Of a stretch of 64,000 nucleotides of DNA, positions 26,671-34,519 are shown piece after piece. The notes beneath the pieces are model-generated. The model worked only from the letters and a program-made list of their open reading frames with translations, made no database searches and was not told the DNA's origin. Both the position numbers and the translations under genes were made by a program. The DNA is from Microbulbifer pacificus (lineage in GTDB: Bacteria; Pseudomonadota; Gammaproteobacteria; Pseudomonadales; Cellvibrionaceae), in NCBI RefSeq assembly GCF_002959965.1, contig NZ_PREV01000027.1, positions 1,364,001 through 1,428,000 of the forward strand, in the 5' to 3' direction. The first letter of the stretch is position 1. The number at the start of each line of letters is the position of its first letter.

Positions 26671-26994
26671 TTACTGATCCATTCGTTTCAGGAGATCTTC
26701 CAGATCGTCAAAGCGCTGCTCCCAGAACGCGGTCATTTCGCTGGTCCAGTCGAGCAGTGGTGTGAGCGCTCCCGGCTGAGGACGGTAGTGCGTCTCGCGC
26801 CCTTCACGACGATCGCGCACCAGGCCCGCCAGCTTGAGTACGCCGAGATGCTTGGACACCGCCGGTTGAGAGACCCCGGCGAACACCGTGAGCTCCCCCA
26901 CCGTCTGCTCTCCACCGCGGCACAGCTGCTCAAACAGGGCGCGCCGGGTAGGATCAGAAAGGGACTTGAACAGTGCATCACGGGGATCGGCCAT
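26671..26994 (-). CDS. ArsR family transcriptional repressor
   Basis: 107 residues. Winged helix: LFKSLSDPTRRALFEQLCRG, VGELTVFAGVSQPAVSKHLGVLKLAGLV, wing REGRETHYRPQP. No metal-binding Cys-x-Cys pair is present (ELCVCDL is replaced), so it is not a classic metal sensor and belongs to the SRPBCC-linked ArsR subgroup. Two identical dyads directly upstream look like its operators, implying autoregulation of the three-gene operon. Confidence 0.92.
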   Translation of the reverse strand: MADPRDALFKSLSDPTRRALFEQLCRGGEQTVGELTVFAGVSQPAVSKHLGVLKLAGLVRDRREGRETHYRPQPGALTPLLDWTSEMTAFWEQRFDDLEDLLKRMDQ

Positions 26995-27002
26995 TGCTTA
27001 CT

Positions 27003-27046
27003 CATAACTATCTGGTTATGGAATAAAGCATAACCAGTGAGTTATG
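27003..27046. promoter_or_regulatory. Twin operators for the ArsR-type repressor
   Basis: CATAAC-N6-GTTATG at 27003-27020 and again CATAAC-N6-GTTATG at 27029-27046. The two 18-bp dyads are 26 bp apart start to start (about 2.5 turns). They begin 9 bp upstream of the arsR ATG, between arsR and the divergent dbpA. Confidence 0.82.
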
Positions 27047-27131
27047 GATTGGTCAAGGCCGAGACAGTGGGAAATCCCTCCCCACTTACCTACAATGCCC
27101 CGTTTTCTCGCCAACCAAGCTCATTTACACC

Positions 27132-28541
27132 ATGCCCGACAACAATGCCCGCACCAGCGCTCTGCGCGATTTCCAGTCCCTGCCCCTGGCGCCGCCCATA
27201 CTCCAAAACCTGCAGGATCTCGGTTTCAAACAACTCACGGAGATCCAGGCCGCGGCACTGCCCGCCATCGTGGATGGGCGCGATGTCATCGGGCAGGCGA
27301 AAACCGGCTCCGGCAAGACGGTGGCATTTGGCCTCGGGGTATTGCACAAGCTGCAGCCTGAGCGCTTCCGCGTACAGGCACTGGTACTGTGCCCCACCCG
27401 CGAGCTGGCGGATCAGGTGGCGCGGGAACTGCGCAAGCTGGCGCGGGCCATCCACAACATCAAGATCCTGACCCTGTGCGGCGGCATGCCGTTTGGGCCG
27501 CAGATCGGCTCTCTCAAGCACGGCGCACACATCGTTGTCGGCACGCCCGGCCGCATTGAGGATCACCTCCGCAAGGGCAATCTCGAGCTTGGCGAAGTAC
27601 ATACCCTGGTGCTCGACGAAGCCGACCGGATGCTGGATATGGGCTTCCAGGCAGTACTGGATCAGATCCTCGCCGAGCTGCCAACGCAGCGCCAGACACT
27701 GCTGTTCTCCGCCACCTATCCGAAAACCATCGACGCCCTGGCCACAAGGGTGCTGCGCGATCCGGTGAAAGTGGAAGTCGCGGCAACCCACAGCGAGAGT
27801 ACAATCGAACAGAAATATTACCGGGTAGAAAACAACGAACAGCGACCCGAGGCACTACACCAGTTGCTCGCCAGTCATTCCCCATCTTCCGCCGTTGTTT
27901 TCTGCAACACCAAAAAAGAAACCGACGAAGCCGCCCAAACCCTGAAAAACGCCGGTTTCGCCGCCCTCGCTCTGCACGGCGATATGGAACAGAAAGACCG
28001 CGACCGTACACTCACCCTGTTCGCCAACGGCAGCGCCTCGATTCTCGTGGCCACCGACGTGGCCGCGCGCGGTCTGGACATTGAAGAATTACCCATGGTG
28101 GTGAACTACCACCTCTCCCGGGATCCGGAAGTACACGTGCACCGCGTCGGCCGCACCGGCCGCGCCGGCCAGAAAGGCATCGCGCTGACGCTTGTCAGTA
28201 AAAAGGAAATCTACAAGGTAGAGCGCCTGGAAGAACTGCTGCAGCAACCCATCACCCTGCTGGAAGTCCCTCCACTCCCCAAAGGCTTCGCGCCGTCCCG
28301 CCCGCGCATGTCCACCCTACAGATCGACGGTGGAAAAAAACAAAAAGTCCGCGCCGGCGATGTAGTGGGCGCTCTGACCAGTGAAGGCGGTATTGATGGT
28401 ACGCAGATCGGAAAAATCCAGTTATTCGATTTTTCCACGTTCGTAGCGGTAGAGAGGAGTGTCGCCAAAAAAGCGCTGGACAAGCTCGGCAAAGGGAAGA
28501 TCAAAGGAAAGAATTTTCGCGCGCGGATTGTTGGGGTCTGA
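27132..28541 (+). CDS. dbpA: ATP-dependent RNA helicase DbpA
   Basis: 469 residues. DEAD-box motifs in order: Q motif (FKQLTEIQ), AKTGSGKT, PTRELA, GG, TPGR, LDEADRML, SAT, then domain 2 (VVFCNTKKE, LHGDMEQKDRD, ATDVAARGLDI, HRVGRTGRAG). The C-terminal ~75 residues (QIDGGKKQKVRAGDVVGALTSEGG, IGKIQLFDFSTFVAVE) are the DbpA RNA-binding domain, which targets hairpin 92 of 23S rRNA during 50S assembly. Full length for the family. ATG 27132 has no strong ribosome site. Confidence 0.95.
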   Translation: MPDNNARTSALRDFQSLPLAPPILQNLQDLGFKQLTEIQAAALPAIVDGRDVIGQAKTGSGKTVAFGLGVLHKLQPERFRVQALVLCPTRELADQVARELRKLARAIHNIKILTLCGGMPFGPQIGSLKHGAHIVVGTPGRIEDHLRKGNLELGEVHTLVLDEADRMLDMGFQAVLDQILAELPTQRQTLLFSATYPKTIDALATRVLRDPVKVEVAATHSESTIEQKYYRVENNEQRPEALHQLLASHSPSSAVVFCNTKKETDEAAQTLKNAGFAALALHGDMEQKDRDRTLTLFANGSASILVATDVAARGLDIEELPMVVNYHLSRDPEVHVHRVGRTGRAGQKGIALTLVSKKEIYKVERLEELLQQPITLLEVPPLPKGFAPSRPRMSTLQIDGGKKQKVRAGDVVGALTSEGGIDGTQIGKIQLFDFSTFVAVERSVAKKALDKLGKGKIKGKNFRARIVGV

Positions 28542-28785
28542 GCAAGTTATTTCACATTCAACAAAATGAAAAATTTAACGATTGCGTAAATCAACAACCG
28601 AAGCTCCGGCCGCCGGAGCCGTCCCATTCCCACGCTGCCTTTCTGGTTGTTGTTTGCACTCAAAGCGCTCAACGGACTTTTCCCGGACGTGGGCGCCGCC
28701 TTTGCGCAACAGCGGGTTCTACGCCACCGGATTGCCCGGTGTGCGCTGCTCTTTCGCGGAAATATTGCAAGTAATCTTCTGAGGC

Positions 28786-28935
28786 TCACCGGGAGTGATT
28801 GAGATAGTCGCTGGCCGCTGGCTGATGGTTACTATGGATTTCGGTAAGAGGATCCTTCTCGGCAACTGCAGGCCGCGTAAACGCCAGCGCGGTTACGAAC
28901 AATAATGATATGAGCAGTAATACACGCCTAAACAT
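28786..28935 (-). CDS. Short exported protein of unknown function
   Basis: 49 residues from ATG 28935, with GGGAGG 8 nt upstream. Residues 1-25 are a clean signal peptide (FRRVLLLISLLFVTALAFTRPAVA); the mature part would be only about 24 residues (EKDPLTEIHSNHQPAASDY). It lies 41 bp after the DUF1097 gene on the same strand. No family recognised; the strong ribosome site and signal peptide support it as real. Confidence 0.5.
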   Translation of the reverse strand: MFRRVLLLISLLFVTALAFTRPAVAEKDPLTEIHSNHQPAASDYLNHSR

Positions 28936-28976
28936 GTTCAAAACCTCCCGAAGGCAATACGCTGCCTGGCCTGACC

Positions 28977-29456
28977 TCAACGATACTCCGTGCCCGATTC
29001 ATCTCTAAACCTCACGCTGATGGATCTGCGCGTAAGATCTAACAGCGCCCCAACCGCTGCCCCCATCGCAACGACGGCAGTCAAGGTTAAATAACTGCTT
29101 ATCGATGCTTCCATAGCCGCAATAAACACAATGGCTACACCGATCAGGTAACTGGGCCAGTTACGGATACCGGTGACAAAATTCATCAGCCAGATCCCAC
29201 AGGTCGCCAGCACCAAGGCCACCGGCAATGCCCAGAATCGAAGGTCGGCCTGCCACTTGAACATCAGAGACTCTGCAACGATTCCGATGCCCAACCCGGT
29301 TACCAGGCAAGCCAGGTTGTAGAACCCGTCACGCAGGGAAGTACCGCGCGTGTGGTACGACAGCCAACCTGCCAGCGCGACCCAGGTCGGCAGGCCGCTC
29401 GCGAGACTTAACGCCACCACGCCAATAATTCCTGCGAACGAAAGTGGTGTGATCAA
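28977..29456 (-). CDS. DUF1097-like membrane protein
   Basis: 159 residues with five or six hydrophobic segments: LSFAGIIGVVALSLASGL, CLVTGLGIGIVAESLM, WALPVALVLATCGIWLM, YLIGVAIVFIAAMEAS, LTAVVAMGAAVGALL. The pattern GLPTWVALAGWLSYHTRG resembles DUF1097. The only in-frame start near the conserved beginning is TTG at 29456, with no obvious ribosome site, so the true start is uncertain. Function unknown. Confidence 0.65.
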   Translation of the reverse strand: MITPLSFAGIIGVVALSLASGLPTWVALAGWLSYHTRGTSLRDGFYNLACLVTGLGIGIVAESLMFKWQADLRFWALPVALVLATCGIWLMNFVTGIRNWPSYLIGVAIVFIAAMEASISSYLTLTAVVAMGAAVGALLDLTRRSISVRFRDESGTEYR

Positions 29457-29793
29457 GCGCTGGCAGGCAACAGCCGGCTCTGATGACTGACCGCAGGCAA
29501 AAGTTTGATTCGTGGGGGACGCTCTCCCGAATATACATCTGCAAATTAGCCATAAAATGGCCGGCCAATTTCAAACCTCAATGGATGAGCGCATCTTATC
29601 CATCGCTGAAATCAAATTAAATTGAGAAAATTTGACGCTTTCCCACCAAAAAATAGAACGAACTTTGGAGCATTTGGTTATACGTTTTCGCTCCTACGCC
29701 ACTTAGTCGACGACTCGACTCGGTAAACCGGGCGATATTTTCGCGTTCAATGAGCGTTTACCGAATCGAGCGCCGGCCAGTATCTGCGGGAGC
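29457..29793. other. AT-rich gap with a long imperfect inverted repeat
   Basis: About 337 bp between the DUF1097 gene and the hydrolase gene, no gene seen. It is AT-richer than its surroundings around 29580-29670. CGACTCGGTAAAC (29716-29728) and GTTTACCGAATCG (29756-29768) form 13-bp arms with one mismatch. Confidence 0.55.
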
Positions 29794-30753
29794 TTACTTC
29801 TGCAGAAATGTCAGCAGATCCTGGTTGAGCCTGTCCTTGTGTGTCTCGGCGAGCCCGTGGGGAGCACCGGCGTAAACAATCAATTTTGCATCCTTGACCA
29901 GTTTCGCAGCTGCGCGTGCAGAGGTATCGATCGGAACTATTTGGTCATCGTCACCGTGAACGATCAACGTAGGGACATCGAACTTTTTCAGGTCCTCGCG
30001 GAAGTCTGTGGCAGAGAAGGCCGCAATGGAGTCATAGGTGTTCTTGTGCCCACCCTGCATTCCCTGTACCCAGAAGGACTGGACCAGGCCCTCAGAAACT
30101 TTTGCGCCCGGGCGGTTGAAGCCGAAGAATGGGCCTGAAGCGATATCCATATAGAGCTGTGAACGATTCTCCAGTGAAGACTTGCGCAGCCCATCAAATA
30201 CCTCCAGCGGCAGCCCGTTCGGATTGCTAGCCGTTTTGAGCATCAACGGTGTAACCGCCGCGATAAGTGCGGCTTTTTTCACTCGTCCGGTACCATACCG
30301 GCCTATGTAGCGCGCCACCTCACCACCACCGGTCGAGAACCCAACCAGGGTTACCTCTTCAAGGTCCAACGCTTCGATCACCGCCGACAGATCGTCTGCA
30401 TAGTGATCCATGTCGTTACCTTCCCAGGGCTGGCTAGACCGGCCGTGGCCGCGGCGATCGTGCGCTACTACCCGGTAGCCTCTGGCCGCCAGGAACAGCA
30501 TCTGAGACTCCCAGCTGTCTGAGCTGAGCGGCCATCCGTGGCTGAACACGACAACGGGCCCATTTTTGGGACCCCAGTCCTTGTAGTAGATCTTGACGTT
30601 ATCCCGGGTTGTGATGGTATCCGCGGTCTTATCAATAGCCACTGCGGGCTCACGAACGGCATCCACACTCGGATTTGCCAATGAAGGGGCAGCGCTGAAT
30701 GCGGTTACGAACGCCAACGCGGCGGCGGCAAGTTTGGGGGAATTGCGTTTCAT
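29794..30753 (-). CDS. Exported alpha/beta hydrolase (chloroperoxidase-like)
   Basis: 319 residues. Signal peptide to about Ala26 (APSLA). Catalytic triad visible: nucleophile Ser in GFSTGGG, Asp in HGDDDQIVP, His in GAPHGLAE; oxyanion region [11 protein letters not shown]. The [12 protein letters not shown] segment places it with the non-haem chloroperoxidase/arylesterase group. ATG 30753 has GGAGAAG just upstream. It lies 37 bp after the Ohr gene on the same strand, so both are probably one operon. The family name does not prove haloperoxidase activity; an esterase or perhydrolase role is likelier. Confidence 0.9.
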   Translation of the reverse strand: MKRNSPKLAAAALAFVTAFSAAPSLANPSVDAVREPAVAIDKTADTITTRDNVKIYYKDWGPKNGPVVVFSHGWPLSSDSWESQMLFLAARGYRVVAHDRRGHGRSSQPWEGNDMDHYADDLSAVIEALDLEEVTLVGFSTGGGEVARYIGRYGTGRVKKAALIAAVTPLMLKTASNPNGLPLEVFDGLRKSSLENRSQLYMDIASGPFFGFNRPGAKVSEGLVQSFWVQGMQGGHKNTYDSIAAFSATDFREDLKKFDVPTLIVHGDDDQIVPIDTSARAAAKLVKDAKLIVYAGAPHGLAETHKDRLNQDLLTFLQK

Positions 30754-30790
30754 GGTACTTCTCCAGTGAAAGACAGGTGAGGCTCTCCGA

Positions 30791-31219
30791 TTAATCAACC
30801 AGGGTGAGCGTTACGTCGATATTGCCGCGTGTGGCGTTGGAGTAAGGACAGACAATGTGTGCCTTATTCACGAGCGCCTGCGCTTCTTCACGGGCCAGGC
30901 CGGGCAGTGAAATCTTCAGCTCGACTTCGATCCCGAAGCCCGTCGGAATCTGGCCGATGCCCACTCTTCCGGTGATTTTCGTTGACGCTGGGAGAGGTGT
31001 TTTTTCCATTGCCGCCACATGTTTCAGCGCTCCCAGGAAACAGGCCGAATAGCCCGCGGCAAACAGCTGCTCCGGATTAGTACCGGGACCACCGGCGCCG
31101 CCCAGTGCTCGCGGGGTCGACAGTTGCACGTCGAGCGCATTGTCAGAGGATACAGAGCGGCCTTCACGACCTCCGGTTGAGGTTGCTTCAGCGGTGTACA
31201 GGATTTTTTCGATAGACAT
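30791..31219 (-). CDS. Organic hydroperoxide resistance protein (Ohr/OsmC)
   Basis: 142 residues, full length for Ohr. Reduces organic hydroperoxides using a dithiol site: Cys60 ([11 protein letters not shown]) and Cys124 ([11 protein letters not shown]). Other Ohr landmarks are [13 protein letters not shown] and [17 protein letters not shown]. No MarR-type OhrR lies beside it; instead an AraC-type regulator is divergent. It is first in a likely two-gene operon with the exported hydrolase. Confidence 0.94.
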   Translation of the reverse strand: MSIEKILYTAEATSTGGREGRSVSSDNALDVQLSTPRALGGAGGPGTNPEQLFAAGYSACFLGALKHVAAMEKTPLPASTKITGRVGIGQIPTGFGIEVELKISLPGLAREEAQALVNKAHIVCPYSNATRGNIDVTLTLVD

Positions 31220-31280
31220 TTTGTGACTCCTCGGTTTAGTTGCGCGGCTTTTGGCTCAACCGCTACCGGGATGCACTTTA

Positions 31281-31303
31281 CGTCCATATACTGGACGCAG
31301 TAT
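31281..31303. promoter_or_regulatory. Overlapping dyads between ohr and the araC-type gene
   Basis: CGTCCA-TATAC-TGGACG at 31281-31297 overlaps ATACTG-GACG-CAGTAT at 31288-31303. The position, midway between the two divergent starts (31219 and 31341), suits an operator for the AraC-type regulator or an overlapping promoter control site. Confidence 0.5.
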
Positions 31304-31340
31304 CACAATTAGTCCTGAAAAGTTAACCAGGAGTACTAAA

Positions 31341-32186
31341 ATGGTCGATCGCTTGGCCGCCCTGCTGGACCACTTCTCGATAACCGCGCAGGTATTCCAT
31401 ACCGGCGCGCTCTGTGGAATCAATGATCTGGACGGTGATGCCGGATATGGACAGATCCATCTGATCCGGGAAGGTGCGGTGGAAGTTCGCCATCACGGGC
31501 GCACAACCCGGATCACAGAACCCAGCCTCTTGTTCTATCCACGCCCGCTGGCCCATCGCTTCATTACCGACCCCGAGCGCGGTGCGGACTTCGCATGCGC
31601 CAATCTCAGCTTTGATGGCGGTCTGAACAATCCACTGGCCAACGCCCTTCCCCCGTTCGTGTGCCTGCCACTCTCTGCACTTCCAGGTTCAGGCCCCGTA
31701 CTCGATCTTCTGTTTGAGGAAGCGTTCAGCCAAAACTGCGGGCGCCAGACAGTCCTTAACCGGTTATTCGAAGTGGTCTTGATCCAGGTCGTGCGCTATT
31801 TGATGGAAGAAGGCGAAACCAAACTCGGCTTACTCGCCGGTCTGGCCCACACCCGGCTTCGCGGCGCACTCGTGGCCATGCACGAGAACCCCGAGCACAA
31901 CTGGTCGCTCGCCGAGCTCGCCGATCGCGCCGGCATGTCGCGCAGCTTGTTTGCCAGTACCTTCAAGGAGACCATCGGCGAAACGCCGGGCAGTTATCTA
32001 CAGAGGTGGCGCATCGCCGTCGCCAAGCAAGCGTTAAAACAAGGGCTGCCGTTAAAGCTGATTGCCGGTGACGTCGGCTACGGAAGTGAAGCGGCCCTGT
32101 CACGCGCATTCAAGACCAGCGAAGGCTGTACGCCTCGGGAATGGCTAAAAGCTACCGGTCCCGAAAATAAGCCGGATGAAATGTGA
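31341..32186 (+). CDS. AraC family transcriptional regulator (cupin_6 type)
   Basis: 281 residues. N-terminal cupin-like ligand domain (about 1-170: VDRLAALLDHFSITAQVFHTGALCG) and C-terminal double HTH (about 180-275: NWSLAELADRAGMSRSLFASTFKE and KLIAGDVGYGSEAALSRAFKTSEGCTPREW). ATG 31341 is preceded by CAGGAG at 7 nt; the longer open frame is dismissed. It is divergent from ohr and the hydrolase and likely controls them. Confidence 0.93.
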   Translation: MVDRLAALLDHFSITAQVFHTGALCGINDLDGDAGYGQIHLIREGAVEVRHHGRTTRITEPSLLFYPRPLAHRFITDPERGADFACANLSFDGGLNNPLANALPPFVCLPLSALPGSGPVLDLLFEEAFSQNCGRQTVLNRLFEVVLIQVVRYLMEEGETKLGLLAGLAHTRLRGALVAMHENPEHNWSLAELADRAGMSRSLFASTFKETIGETPGSYLQRWRIAVAKQALKQGLPLKLIAGDVGYGSEAALSRAFKTSEGCTPREWLKATGPENKPDEM

Positions 32187-32299
32187 TACGAAATATTCAG
32201 TGCCACAAATGCCTTAAAAACCTGACGACGCTGCCCCTCGACCGTTGAAAACGCTCAGTGTCGGATACCAATAGCGGAAGTGTAGTGGTCTTCCGATCT

Positions 32300-32740
32300 G
32301 GTCCGAGCGCGTGGTCAGTGACGATGCATTGCGGGCAATGATCCGCAAGCTCCGAGAGGCCCTCAGTCACAGCGCCAGAAGTCCCCACCATATCCGCACC
32401 GCCCCCATGAAAGGCTATGCACTGATCACCGAGGTAACCCCAGTTTCCCCCGCGAATCCCCAGAGTAAACCTCTCCGCCGACAACACTGGTTTCCTATTT
32501 CTGTGGGACTTTTGGCCGTGGGACTCCTCGCCGCTATCGTCGGGCTGTTCCCGTCTTTGAGTAGCCAGGATGAACCGATTGGACAAATCGAGCTTCTTAC
32601 CCGGATGAGAGGCTCGGAGGTAAGCCCCGACTACAACCCAGCAGAGAATCGACTGATCTTTTCCCACCGCGGCAACAAGGATGATTTTCTCCAGTTTTAC
32701 GTGAAGGACCTGAATACACAGGCCTCTGTAACGACTCTAC
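32300..32740 (+). pseudogene. Remnant of a CadC/ToxR-like winged-helix regulator, truncated at both ends
   Basis: The frame reads WSERVVSDDALRAMIRKLREAL and HHIRTAPMKGYALI, the end of a CadC/OmpR-type DNA-binding domain. One TM segment follows (FPISVGLLAVGLLAAIVGL) and then the start of a WD40-like/PD40 periplasmic domain (YNPAENRLIFSHRGNKDDFLQFYVKDLNTQ). The first ~60 residues of the winged helix are missing, with an in-frame TAG near 32271. The sensor domain stops abruptly near 32735, after which the frame reads antisense into the nucleotidyltransferase gene. Intact relatives run for several hundred residues more. A decayed gene broken by rearrangement. Confidence 0.75.
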
Positions 32741-33360
32741 AGATTTTTCAGAAGTATCTGTGCGAGGTCATTCTCCAACTTAATCATAGTAAAATTGCGG
32801 TATTCCTTCCCGCGCCGATAAAGCAGCTGCAACAGATGGAATTGATCAGTGGAGTTTTCACACTCAAAATAGACTTTAAAAGATTCCGGTTTGAGCCCGT
32901 GCTTTAGCAGTATGGCGGTGGCCTGCACCAGAGACTGAGTATCCCGCCAATGGACAAATGCCGACAGGCGGTCTTTCACCACGTCTTCTACGAGCAGAAT
33001 CGGGATTTGGCCAGTCGGAAGATCAACTGTAGTGGTCTGCTGCACCAATTCATCACCGATCGAAAGCGGTGCTGAGGGAAATTCCACGGTAATGTCGGTA
33101 GTGGGGTTCGCGAACACTCTGCCCTTTTTGTGGAATCCCAGCTCTTCCATTGCTTTGCACAACGCTGCCGGCGGCTGATAGCTGATGTCGACCATGTCGA
33201 TATCTTTGGTGAGATAAAGGTTTTCGGTATAAATCTCCACGGCTAACCCTCCCACCAATACAACCTCAACACCATGCCCCGACAGATGCCGGGCAATGAT
33301 TACGGCAAGTTCAGTGATACTCACCCGACTGAAATCTTGCATCTGATTTGACGCGCTCAA
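32737..33360 (-). CDS. Nucleotidyltransferase-fold protein, candidate toxin of a TA-like pair
   Basis: 207 residues. The NTase signature is VEVVLVGGLAVEIYTENLYLTKDID: Gly37-Gly38 and the Asp53-x-Asp55 pair, as in AbiEii/MNT-like and DUF6036-type proteins. The C-terminal third is helical (DRLSAFVHWRDTQSLVQATAILLKHG), also typical. Its ATG overlaps the stop of the upstream wHTH gene by ATGA. Base use is AT-richer than the neighbours. It may be the toxin of an abortive-infection-like pair, or a non-toxic substrate-modifying enzyme; the family contains both. Confidence 0.8.
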   Translation of the reverse strand: MSASNQMQDFSRVSITELAVIIARHLSGHGVEVVLVGGLAVEIYTENLYLTKDIDMVDISYQPPAALCKAMEELGFHKKGRVFANPTTDITVEFPSAPLSIGDELVQQTTTVDLPTGQIPILLVEDVVKDRLSAFVHWRDTQSLVQATAILLKHGLKPESFKVYFECENSTDQFHLLQLLYRRGKEYRNFTMIKLENDLAQILLKNL

Positions 33361-33728
33361 TCTTCTGCGCCCGGTTTAGTGGTCCGAACAATTTCCAGCG
33401 ATTTCCCGGCTTGGCGGGGACGAGTGCGCTGAATCAGCAACTGATTACGCACTTGTACCGGGTATGCTGCTACCGCTGCTTTTAGCAAAGCCTTGAGCGG
33501 TTCGAGAAATGGATAGCGCGGATTTAATTGGTAACTGCGAACCTTACCGATTAATTGGCTAATAACCACGCCATCCTCCTCCAGGCGTGCCAGCTGCTTC
33601 TGGACTGGATTGGTGGGAATTGCATAGAAATCAGCTATTTCCTTGCTATAGCCACTCTCCCTCAATAAGAGATAAAGCAACGCCTTTTCCTGCGTTTCCG
33701 CCCTTAGCAAACCTTTGAGTATGAACAT
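33357..33728 (-). CDS. Winged-helix protein, candidate antitoxin/repressor of the TA-like pair
   Basis: 123 residues from ATG 33728 with GGAGG 4 nt upstream; the open frame to 33884 is not used because it crosses the dyad region. The body is one winged helix (KALLYLLLRESGYSKEIADFYAIPTNPVQKQLARLEEDGVVISQLIGKVRSYQLNP, of which NPVQKQLARLEEDG is the recognition part). A basic tail follows (RTRPRQAGKSLEIVRTTK). It overlaps the nucleotidyltransferase gene by 4 bp and sits behind a strong dyad, as expected for an autoregulated antitoxin. Confidence 0.82.
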   Translation of the reverse strand: MFILKGLLRAETQEKALLYLLLRESGYSKEIADFYAIPTNPVQKQLARLEEDGVVISQLIGKVRSYQLNPRYPFLEPLKALLKAAVAAYPVQVRNQLLIQRTRPRQAGKSLEIVRTTKPGAED

Positions 33729-33742
33729 GGAACCTCCAACCA

Positions 33743-33778
33743 TACCAAAATATAGCCAATATAGTTCATATTTTGGTA
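33743..33778. promoter_or_regulatory. Dyad operator overlapping the promoter of the wHTH-nucleotidyltransferase pair
   Basis: TACCAAAATAT (33743-33753) / ATATTTTGGTA (33768-33778), 11-bp perfect arms with a 14-bp spacer. On the minus strand a TTTATA-N17-TATATT promoter overlaps it. The left arm ends 14 bp upstream of the wHTH ATG. Confidence 0.7.
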
Positions 33779-33895
33779 AATATAAACCAATAGTTGAATC
33801 ATAGGATTGGGCGCAAAAATATCGCAACACAACGCTAAGCAAATGCTTTACGCGCATGATGAAAAAAGAGAGGAATGGACTCAAATTTGAGAGAC

Positions 33896-33923
33896 AAAAA
33901 AGCCCGCGTAAATGCGGGCTTTT
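33896..33923 (-). terminator. Terminator of tRNA-Pro
   Basis: AGCCCGC (33901-33907) / GCGGGCT (33914-33920) flanked by A-run on the left and TTT on the right. On the minus strand it ends in a T-run, about 26 bp after the tRNA. Confidence 0.88.
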
Positions 33924-33948
33924 GAGCCGTTGATATACAACGTAAATA

Positions 33949-34025
33949 TGGTCGGAGTAGCCAGATTTGAACTGACGACCCCCACACCCCCAGTGTGGTG
34001 CGCTACCAGGCTGCGCTATACTCCG
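33949..34025 (-). tRNA. tRNA-Pro (anticodon GGG)
   Basis: 77 nt with encoded CCA. Acceptor CGGAGTA pairs TACTCCG, anticodon stem CCACA / TGTGG with loop CTGGGGG giving GGG. It follows the merR gene at the end of the conserved thrS-pheST-ihfA block, as in Pseudomonas. Confidence 0.96.
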
Positions 34026-34102
34026 ACAATTTTGAAATCAGGCCGGTGAAAATCACCTAAGTGCTTGATTTATAAGGGGCATCGCTTGGCGATGAGGCGC
34101 AA

Positions 34103-34130
34103 ATCATACCGAAGTACCGGGGGATTGCAA
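34103..34130 (-). promoter_or_regulatory. Promoter of tRNA-Pro
   Basis: Read on the minus strand: TTGCAA (34130-34125), 16 bp, TATGAT (34108-34103), then TTGCGCC. It lies about 77 bp upstream of the tRNA, just past the merR stop. Confidence 0.55.
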
Positions 34131-34153
34131 GTCCGATTTTTGCCTTTTTTGAA

Positions 34154-34519
34154 TCAGGCGTCAGCCGCCAATAATTCAAGCACACCTTCCAACTCGGCGA
34201 TCATTTGCGGGATCACCTGCTGCATGTGCACGGTTTGCACTTTGTCAGAATTTCCGGTTTCCATCTGCAGGCGGGCGCCGCCGATGGTGTAGCCCTCCTC
34301 GTACAGGAGCGCGCGGATCTGACGGATCAGGATGACATCCTGGTGCTGGTAATAGCGTCGGTTGCCGCGACGTTTTACCGGGCTGAGCTGCGGAAACTCC
34401 TGCTCCCAGTAGCGTAATACGTGTGGTTTTACCGCACACAGCTCGCTGACCTCACCGATGGTGAAATAGCGTTTCCCCGGGATTACGGGGAGTTCGCTGT
34501 TATGACTCGCTTCCAGCAT
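34154..34519 (-). CDS. MerR family transcriptional regulator
   Basis: 121 residues. N-terminal MerR helix-turn-helix at about 17-85 ([29 protein letters not shown], where [19 protein letters not shown] is the core, then [17 protein letters not shown]). A short helical tail follows rather than a metal-binding loop. It starts inside the ihfA end (20 bp overlap), so it is translated from the same operon. A MerR of this type after ihfA is conserved in Pseudomonas and relatives; its target is not known. Confidence 0.92.
   Translation of the reverse strand: MLEASHNSELPVIPGKRYFTIGEVSELCAVKPHVLRYWEQEFPQLSPVKRRGNRRYYQHQDVILIRQIRALLYEEGYTIGGARLQMETGNSDKVQTVHMQQVIPQMIAELEGVLELLAADA

Noticed and set aside
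28547..28789. 80-codon minus-strand frame after dbpA
   Set aside because: Arg/Ser/Ala-rich with no ribosome site, domain or family resemblance. I treat 28542-28785 as non-coding or a decayed remnant.
29716..33948. Genomic island with att sites from the tRNA-Pro 3' end
   Set aside because: I looked for a second copy of the tRNA 3' end between dbpA and tRNA-Pro and saw none, and there is no integrase. The idea is not supported beyond the TA-like cassette.
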